A DNA stretch of 20,306 bases from the NCBI GenBank assembly GCA_003224075.1, contig QHYF01000014.1, positions 1 through 20,306 of the forward strand, written 5' to 3'. Source of the stretch: Acidobacteriota bacterium (lineage in GTDB: Bacteria > Acidobacteriota > Terriglobia > Acidiferrales > UBA7541). Under the pieces are notes generated by a model that was not told the origin of the DNA, did no database searches, and saw only the letters and a program-made list of their open reading frames with translations. Position numbers and translations under genes: made by a program. This document shows, piece by piece, positions 14,816 through 20,306 of this stretch (position 1 is the stretch's first letter; each line of letters begins with the position of its first letter).

Positions 14816-17800
14816 ATGTGGATTGTCCGATTAGCGCTAAGAAGGCCATACACCTTTGTCGTGATGGCGCTCGTCATTATTCTGCTGACTCCGGTGGTGC
14901 TGCTGCGCACACCCACCGACATTTTCCCGGACATCAACATCCCGGTGATCAGCCTCGTCTGGACCTACAACGGGCTTCAACCCCAGGAGATGGAGCAGCG
15001 CATCACGTCCAACGTCGAGCGTGGCGTAACCACTCTGGTCAACGACGTCGAGCACATTGAATCGCAATCGCTGAATGGGATCGCGATCATCAAGGTCTTC
15101 TTCCAACCTGGCGCAAACATCCAGACTGCGCTCGCTCAGACTGCCGCTATCTCGCAAACCTTTTTGCGATTCCTCCCGCCGGGAACCACGCCGCCTCTCG
15201 TCATCATCTATTCGGCGTCGACTGTCCCGGTCATCCAGATTGGCCTCACCAGCGACACGCTGAGCGAGCAGCAGCTTTTCGATTACGGCAACTATTTTAT
15301 CCGCACGCAGCTCGCGACGGTGCCGGGCGCCGCCACTCCCTTTCCGTATGGCGGCAAGCAGCGCGTGATCAGCGTTGACATTGATTCGAAAACCTTGCAG
15401 GCAAAAGGGCTTTCCGCCGTTGACGTTGTCAACGCCGTGAATGCCCAAAACCTGATCCTCCCGACGGGAACCGCTAAACTCGGCCCTCTTGAATACACCG
15501 TGGAGATGAACGGCAGCCCGCAAACCATCGGGGAGCTCAATGATCTGCCGGTCAAGACCGTCAATGGCGCGACGATTTATATGAAGGACGTCGCGCACGT
15601 TCGCGACGGCTTCTCCCCGCAGACCAACATCGTTCTCTCTAATGGACAGCGCGGCGTGCTCATGAGCATCTACAAAACCGGCAGCGCTTCGACCATCGAC
15701 ATCGTCGACCGTGTGAAGCAGATGCTCGCCTACAACCAATCCGCTGCTCCCGAAGGCCTGCATATCTCCACGTTCTTCGACCAGTCGCTCTATGTCCGCG
15801 CTTCCATTCAGGGCGTTATCCGCGAAGCGATCATCGCCGCCTGCCTCACCGCGATCATGATCCTGCTCTTCCTTGGGAACTGGAAAAGCACGCTGATTAT
15901 CGCCATTTCCATTCCCCTGTCCATTCTGGTCAGCATCCTCTGCCTCAGCGCGCTCGGCCAGACCATCAACATCATGACCTTAGGCGGCCTCGCCCTCGCG
16001 GTTGGCATCCTCGTGGATGATGCCACCGTGGAAATCGAGAACATCAATCGCAACCTGGCCATGGGCAAGGAAACCGTCCAGGCCATCCTCGACGGTGCGC
16101 AGCAGATTGCTGTTCCCGCCTTCGTCTCCACGCTGTGCATTTGTATTGTGTTCATTCCGATGTTCTTCTTGTCCGGCGTGGCCAAGTTCCTCTTCGTTCC
16201 GCTTGCGGAGGCGGTGAGCTTCGCGATGCTGGCCTCCTATATGTGGTCGCGCACGATCGTGCCAACGCTGGCCATGTATCTCTTGAGCGCCGAAGACGAA
16301 TACCACGAGGAAGAACACCGCGGCGAAAAGATGGGCTTCTTTCGCCGCTACCAGCAGGGTTTCGAGCGCAATTTTGAAAAGTTCCGCGAGGGGTACCGCG
16401 GAGCGTTGCGCATTGCGCTTCGCTCACCCAAGCTTTTCGCCGCCTGTTTTCTCGGTTTCTACGTTTTCTCTCTCCTGCTGATCGGCGTGCTCGGGCGCGA
16501 CTTCTTTCCAAAAGTCGACGCCGGCCAGATCCGCTTGCACATGCGCGCGCGCACCGGCCTGCGCATCGAGGAAACCGCGCGCCTTGCCGATCAGGTCAAT
16601 GGAGTCATCCGCGAAACGATCCCCAAAGACGAGATCACGACCGTCCTGGACAACATTGGCCTGCCCTACAGCGGCATTAACCTGACCTACAGCAACGCCG
16701 GCACCATCGGAACGTCCGACGCGGAGATTCTTGTCCAACTGGGGCAGAAACGCGGCAAGTCCACCGGCGCGTACATCAACGATTTGCGCGAAAAACTTCC
16801 GCAGCGCTTCCCTGGCGTGCAGTTCTTCTTTCAGCCGGCGGACATCGTCACGCAAATTTTGAATTTCGGCACGCCCGCGCCCATCGACGTGGAAGTAACT
16901 GGCATGAACCAGCGCGGAAATTACCTGATCGGGGAAAAGCTCGCCAATCAGTTCCGCCACATTCCCGGCGCCGTGGACGTGCACGTGCAGCAGGCGTTTG
17001 ACAATCCCACGCTCTTCCTGGAAATCGACCGCGCGCGCGTCCAGTCCGTGGGCATGCAGTCCCGCGACGTCGCGCAAAACCTTCTCGTCTCGCTCAGCTC
17101 CAGTTTCCAAACGTCGCCGGCCTTCTGGCTGGATCCGAAAAATGGCGTGGAGTACAACGTCGCGGTGCAGGAGCCGCAGTATCGCGTGGATACTTACCAG
17201 GCCCTGCAGAACACTCCGATCAGCGGCAGTTCTCCCGGTGCGACGCCCCAGATTCTTGGGAATCTCGTGCAAACCCGAACGACTTCGCGGCCTGCGGAGG
17301 TATCGCACTACAGCACGCAACCCATGATCAACGTCTACGCCGCGGTTGACGGCCGCGACCTCGGCAGCGTCGCCGACGAGGTGGAAAAGCGCGTTCAGAA
17401 TATCGAGAAAGAATTGCCAAAAGGCAGTCACATCGTCACTCGCGGACAAATCCAAACGATGAAGAGTTCCTTCACTGGTCTTGGGTTTGGCCTGCTTGGC
17501 GCGATTGTCCTTGCGTATCTGTTAATCGTGGTGAATTTTCAGTCGTGGCTTGATCCGTTCATTATCATTACCGCGCTGCCCGGCGCACTCGCCGGCATCT
17601 GCTGGATGCTGCTGCTGACGCACACCACCCTCAACGTGCCTTCGCTGACCGGTGCGATCATGTGCATGGGTGTGGCCACGGCAAACAGCATCCTGATGGT
17701 GTCCTTCGCTCGTGAACAGATGGATGAGGGTAAGAACGCGCTGGATGCCGCGCTCGAAGCAGGATTTGTGCGCATCCGCCCGGTGCTGATGACCGCCCTC

Positions 17801-18007
17801 GCCATGATCATCGGCATGTTACCGATGGCTGTGGGGCTCGGCGAGGGCGGCGAGCAAAATGCGCCTCTTGGCCGCGCGGTCATCGGTGGACTGATTTTTG
17901 CCACCTTTGCGACGCTGTTCTTCGTGCCTTGCGTTTTTTCAATGATTCATGGACGCCGGCAGCGGAGAATGGCCCACGGCGGCTCGCCGGCGCCAGCAGC
18001 GGTCTGA
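14816..18007 (+). CDS. RND efflux transporter permease (AcrB/HAE1-like)
   Basis: A 1063-residue inner membrane pump, the usual length for the hydrophobe/amphiphile RND group. The N-terminus (FVVMALVIILLTPVVLLRTPTDIFPDINIPVI) is TM1 and the start of the porter domain. Two large periplasmic loops alternate with two sets of membrane helices. TM4 has the proton-relay pair D401-D402 in GILVDDATVEIENINRN. TM11 keeps the arginine R988 in RIRPVLMT. TM10, however, reads MGVATANSILMVSFARE, with A956 where AcrB has its essential lysine (K940). The same motif is, as far as I recall, common in one branch of RND pumps. The pump takes substrates from the periplasm or outer leaflet and drives them out by proton antiport through the adaptor and channel encoded next. 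The start is ATG 14816, at the exact N-terminus of TM1, with a weak ribosome site. Substrate cannot be told. Confidence 0.95.
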   Translation: MWIVRLALRRPYTFVVMALVIILLTPVVLLRTPTDIFPDINIPVISLVWTYNGLQPQEMEQRITSNVERGVTTLVNDVEHIESQSLNGIAIIKVFFQPGANIQTALAQTAAISQTFLRFLPPGTTPPLVIIYSASTVPVIQIGLTSDTLSEQQLFDYGNYFIRTQLATVPGAATPFPYGGKQRVISVDIDSKTLQAKGLSAVDVVNAVNAQNLILPTGTAKLGPLEYTVEMNGSPQTIGELNDLPVKTVNGATIYMKDVAHVRDGFSPQTNIVLSNGQRGVLMSIYKTGSASTIDIVDRVKQMLAYNQSAAPEGLHISTFFDQSLYVRASIQGVIREAIIAACLTAIMILLFLGNWKSTLIIAISIPLSILVSILCLSALGQTINIMTLGGLALAVGILVDDATVEIENINRNLAMGKETVQAILDGAQQIAVPAFVSTLCICIVFIPMFFLSGVAKFLFVPLAEAVSFAMLASYMWSRTIVPTLAMYLLSAEDEYHEEEHRGEKMGFFRRYQQGFERNFEKFREGYRGALRIALRSPKLFAACFLGFYVFSLLLIGVLGRDFFPKVDAGQIRLHMRARTGLRIEETARLADQVNGVIRETIPKDEITTVLDNIGLPYSGINLTYSNAGTIGTSDAEILVQLGQKRGKSTGAYINDLREKLPQRFPGVQFFFQPADIVTQILNFGTPAPIDVEVTGMNQRGNYLIGEKLANQFRHIPGAVDVHVQQAFDNPTLFLEIDRARVQSVGMQSRDVAQNLLVSLSSSFQTSPAFWLDPKNGVEYNVAVQEPQYRVDTYQALQNTPISGSSPGATPQILGNLVQTRTTSRPAEVSHYSTQPMINVYAAVDGRDLGSVADEVEKRVQNIEKELPKGSHIVTRGQIQTMKSSFTGLGFGLLGAIVLAYLLIVVNFQSWLDPFIIITALPGALAGICWMLLLTHTTLNVPSLTGAIMCMGVATANSILMVSFAREQMDEGKNALDAALEAGFVRIRPVLMTALAMIIGMLPMAVGLGEGGEQNAPLGRAVIGGLIFATFATLFFVPCVFSMIHGRRQRRMAHGGSPAPAAV

Positions 18008-18065
18008 AATTTTTCGGTATGGAAGTGAGAGTGGAAATTGGGCGATGATGGAAGGTGGAGTTTAG

Positions 18066-19313
18066 ATGGAACCTGAATATCAGGAGGAACGCCGCAGAAA
18101 GGGCAGCAGGCTCTTTGCCATTCTTTTTGTCGTGGTGATCGGGCTGGTCGTTGTCGGTGCAGTGACGCTGTTCCAGCGCCGCGCACAATACCAGGCTCTC
18201 GCCAAGGAAACCGAAACGCTGGCGATCCCGACCGTGGCTGTGATTCATCCCGCGACGGAATCCGCCCAAGAAGATCTCGTTCTGCCAGGAACCATGCAGG
18301 CCTATGTGGAATCACCGATCTACGCGCGCACGAACGGCTACCTGAAAAAGTGGTATCGCGATATCGGCAGCCGCGTCCGGCAGGGTGAATTGCTCGCGGA
18401 TATCGATACGCCGGAAGTCAACCAGCAGCTTTCACAAGCGCGCGCGGATCTCAACACCGCCAAAGCAAACGCGCACCTCTCCGAAATTACCGCCACGCGA
18501 TTTACGGAATTGATCAAGACGGACGGCGTGAGCAAGCAGGAAGTAGACAACGCCAATGGCGATTTGGAGGCTAAAAGAGCCATTGTGCAATCCTCCGAAG
18601 CCAACGTACGGCGGCTGGAGGAACTGGAATCCTTCCGGCACATTTACGCGCCTTTCAGCGGGTTCATCACGCGGCGCAACGTTGATGTCGGCACGCTGAT
18701 CAACGCGGGAAATGGCGGCTCTTCGCAACAGCTCTTTTTCCTGGCGCAGACCGATCCCATCCGCGTTTACGTGAGTATGCCGGAGACATACGCGCCCTCG
18801 ATTCATGCGGGGCTCGGCGCGTTTCTCGAGCTTACGCAGTACCCCGGCCAGAGATTTGAAGGCAAAGTGGTGCGCACAGCGGAGGCCATCGACACCGGAA
18901 CACGGACTCTGTTGACCGAAGTGGACGTGCCAAACCATAACAGCGCGCTGCTGCCCGGCGGCTACGCGCAGGTGCACCTCCAGGTGAAAGTAACCGGCGC
19001 GCGGCTGGAAGTGCCAGTGAACGCGCTGCTGTTCCGCTCCGAAGGACTTCGTGCCGTGGTCGTGGATGCAAATCATAAGACGCACTTGAAGCCGCTCACA
19101 ATCGGCCGAGACTATGGAATAACCCTCGAAGTCCTGCAGGGCCTCGACGCGAACGACTGGATCGTGCTGAATCCCGCAGACTCCCTGGACGAAGGCCAGG
19201 AAGTTCACACCAAAGAAATTTCGCTGAACGCCCCTCCCAAGCCGGGCCCTGCGGGGGCGCCAGGGTCACCGGGCGCGAGTCCCAAAGCTGCGCCGGAAAC
19301 GAAGAAACCATAA
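18066..19313 (+). CDS. RND efflux periplasmic adaptor (membrane fusion protein, HlyD/AcrA family)
   Basis: A 415-residue adaptor linking the inner membrane pump to the outer membrane channel. Residues 16-36 are an N-terminal membrane anchor after a basic stretch (RRRKGSR); there is no lipobox. The two halves of the lipoyl domain are at about 80-118 (YVESPIYARTNGYLKKWYRDIGSRVRQGE type) and 193-212 (APFSGFITRRNVDVGTLI). Between them is the alpha-hairpin that packs against the channel. Beta-barrel and membrane-proximal domains follow (VYVSMPETYAPSI ... LLPGGYAQVHLQV ... VPVNALLFRSEG ... GLDANDWIV). The last 30 residues are a Pro/Gly/Ala tail (PKPGPAGAPGSPGASPKAAP), probably disordered. ATG 18066 has ggtggag five bases upstream. 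It lies 58 bases after the permease and its stop codon overlaps the start of the next gene by one base, so the three form an operon. Confidence 0.94.
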   Translation: MEPEYQEERRRKGSRLFAILFVVVIGLVVVGAVTLFQRRAQYQALAKETETLAIPTVAVIHPATESAQEDLVLPGTMQAYVESPIYARTNGYLKKWYRDIGSRVRQGELLADIDTPEVNQQLSQARADLNTAKANAHLSEITATRFTELIKTDGVSKQEVDNANGDLEAKRAIVQSSEANVRRLEELESFRHIYAPFSGFITRRNVDVGTLINAGNGGSSQQLFFLAQTDPIRVYVSMPETYAPSIHAGLGAFLELTQYPGQRFEGKVVRTAEAIDTGTRTLLTEVDVPNHNSALLPGGYAQVHLQVKVTGARLEVPVNALLFRSEGLRAVVVDANHKTHLKPLTIGRDYGITLEVLQGLDANDWIVLNPADSLDEGQEVHTKEISLNAPPKPGPAGAPGSPGASPKAAPETKKP

Positions 19314-20306
19314 TGAAGCGCGCAATGCAATTCCCCGCTCTTTTTGGGCTGGCCGCCTGTGTCGTTGCGGGCGGCTGCACGGTGGGTCCGAAGTATCAGC
19401 GGGCGACCGCGCCGGTGCCCGCCAAATGGGACGTCCCTGAGCCTTGGCGCGAAGGCGCGCCGAAGGACAGTGTCCCTAAAGGCGAATGGTGGAGCGTTTT
19501 CCGCGACGAAGATTTAAGCGCGTTGGAAAAGCAGGCGCTCGACGCAAACCAGACGATTAAGATAGCAGCCGCGCGGCTCGAACAGGCGCGTGCCTCGGCA
19601 GCAGTACAGATTGCGACGCAATTTCCGGCACTGACAACCGCCCCAAGCGTGCAGCGCCAGCGCCTCTCCGGGAATCGCCCGGCCAGCAGCAACTTCCCGG
19701 TGAGGTCTCCCGTATCGCAAACCAATATCGTTTTGCCCTTCACCGTCGGTTACGAGGTCGATCTCTTTGGCCGGCGGCGGCGCAGCATCGAGGCGGCGCA
19801 GGCGTCGTACCAGGCGAGCACGGCCGATCTAGAAAACGTGCGACTGGTGATCGCGGCGGAACTCGCGGGCGACTATTTCACGCTGCGGCAGCTCGATGCG
19901 GAGCTGGGGATCTTGCATCGCACCGTGGAGACGCTGGAAAAGGGTCTTCAGCTCGTGGATCAACGCCACAAGGGCGGCGTGGCATCCGGGCTCGACGTCG
20001 CACAGGAGGAGACGCTCCTGAATACCACACGCACACAAACCATCCTGCTGCAACAGCAACGCAAACAATTTGAGGATGCGATTGCCGTGCTGGTTGGAAA
20101 ACCCGCCCCGGACTTTCGCCTGGCAAGCAAGGAGCTGAACACCGAGCCGCCCGCACTGGATGCCGGGCTGCCGTCGGACCTGCTGGAGCGGCGGCCGGAC
20201 ATTGCCGAAGCCGAGCGGCAAATGGCTGTGGCCAACGCAGGGATCGGAATCGCCCGGGCGGCGTATTATCCGTCGTTGAATCTCTTTGGAAATGGCGGCT
20301 GGCAAG
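19313..20306 (+). CDS. NodT-type outer membrane efflux lipoprotein, N-terminal part
   Basis: The ATG overlaps the adaptor stop (taATG), a sign of translational coupling, and the frame is open to the end of the window, giving 331 residues without a stop. The N-terminus is a lipoprotein signal ending in AGGC, with lipidated C22 followed by TVGPKY, the typical start of the NodT family of RND outer membrane factors. Other family marks are GEWWSVFRDEDLSAL near residue 60, ANQTIKIAAARLEQARA, VGYEVDLFGRRRRSIEAA near 147 and LLERRPDIAEAE near 291-301, followed by ANAGIGIARAAYYPSLNL. The protein forms the trimeric exit duct for the upstream pump. About 130-150 residues, roughly the second half of the repeat, lie beyond the right edge. 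Confidence 0.95.
   Translation, partial: MKRAMQFPALFGLAACVVAGGCTVGPKYQRATAPVPAKWDVPEPWREGAPKDSVPKGEWWSVFRDEDLSALEKQALDANQTIKIAAARLEQARASAAVQIATQFPALTTAPSVQRQRLSGNRPASSNFPVRSPVSQTNIVLPFTVGYEVDLFGRRRRSIEAAQASYQASTADLENVRLVIAAELAGDYFTLRQLDAELGILHRTVETLEKGLQLVDQRHKGGVASGLDVAQEETLLNTTRTQTILLQQQRKQFEDAIAVLVGKPAPDFRLASKELNTEPPALDAGLPSDLLERRPDIAEAERQMAVANAGIGIARAAYYPSLNLFGNGGWQ

Noticed and set aside
16424..17455. Minus-strand frame (343 codons) opposite the RND permease, with similar ones at 14837-15763 and 8683-9660
   Set aside because: His/Arg/Asp-rich shadow translations of highly conserved plus-strand genes, with no motif of their own.

Overview
The window looks like chromosomal DNA of an Acidobacteriota-type bacterium. 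This is inferred from gene content: an Oar-like TonB-dependent receptor with an N-terminal carboxypeptidase-regulatory-like domain, a Ser/Thr kinase linked to PEGA repeats, a HEAT-repeat protein ending in a PilZ domain, and the G+C-rich codon use. There is no rRNA or tRNA to confirm it. I found no tRNA, CRISPR array, insertion sequence or phage gene.

Layout from left to right. Bases 1-504 are the 3' end of a CzcC/TolC-type outer membrane efflux gene whose partners lie outside the window. Bases 750-2992 hold a membrane-anchored Ser/Thr protein kinase followed by an extracytoplasmic BON-like plus three-PEGA segment. The two parts are in different frames, and a single base missing in a short C run near 1870 would rejoin them as one 747-residue protein. 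Bases 3247-5925 encode a large soluble HEAT/PilZ protein, a candidate c-di-GMP effector. After a 393-base gap carrying a striking inverted repeat over a possible promoter comes the 1299-residue TonB-dependent receptor (6319-10218), closed by a strong intrinsic terminator.

Next come rmuC (10371-11525) and, convergent on the minus strand, a secreted Ig-like/TIG protein (11623-12489). Divergent from it is a tight two-gene signalling unit: a PP2C phosphatase (12710-13561) and a protein with two FHA domains (13563-14288) whose start codon lies one base past the phosphatase stop. A 527-base gap with no convincing gene follows. The window ends in a tripartite efflux operon: RND permease (14816-18007), periplasmic adaptor (18066-19313) and a NodT-type outer membrane lipoprotein that runs off the right edge.

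Two themes recur. Protein Ser/Thr phosphorylation is represented by a kinase, a phosphatase and a phosphothreonine reader, and c-di-GMP by the PilZ protein. The rest is envelope traffic: two outer membrane efflux proteins, one RND pump and one large receptor. The points most worth a second look are the kinase/PEGA frame break, the HEAT/PilZ protein, the PP2C-FHA unit with its possible phospho-switch linker, and the dyad over the TonB-receptor promoter. I see no clearly new defence or mobile system.
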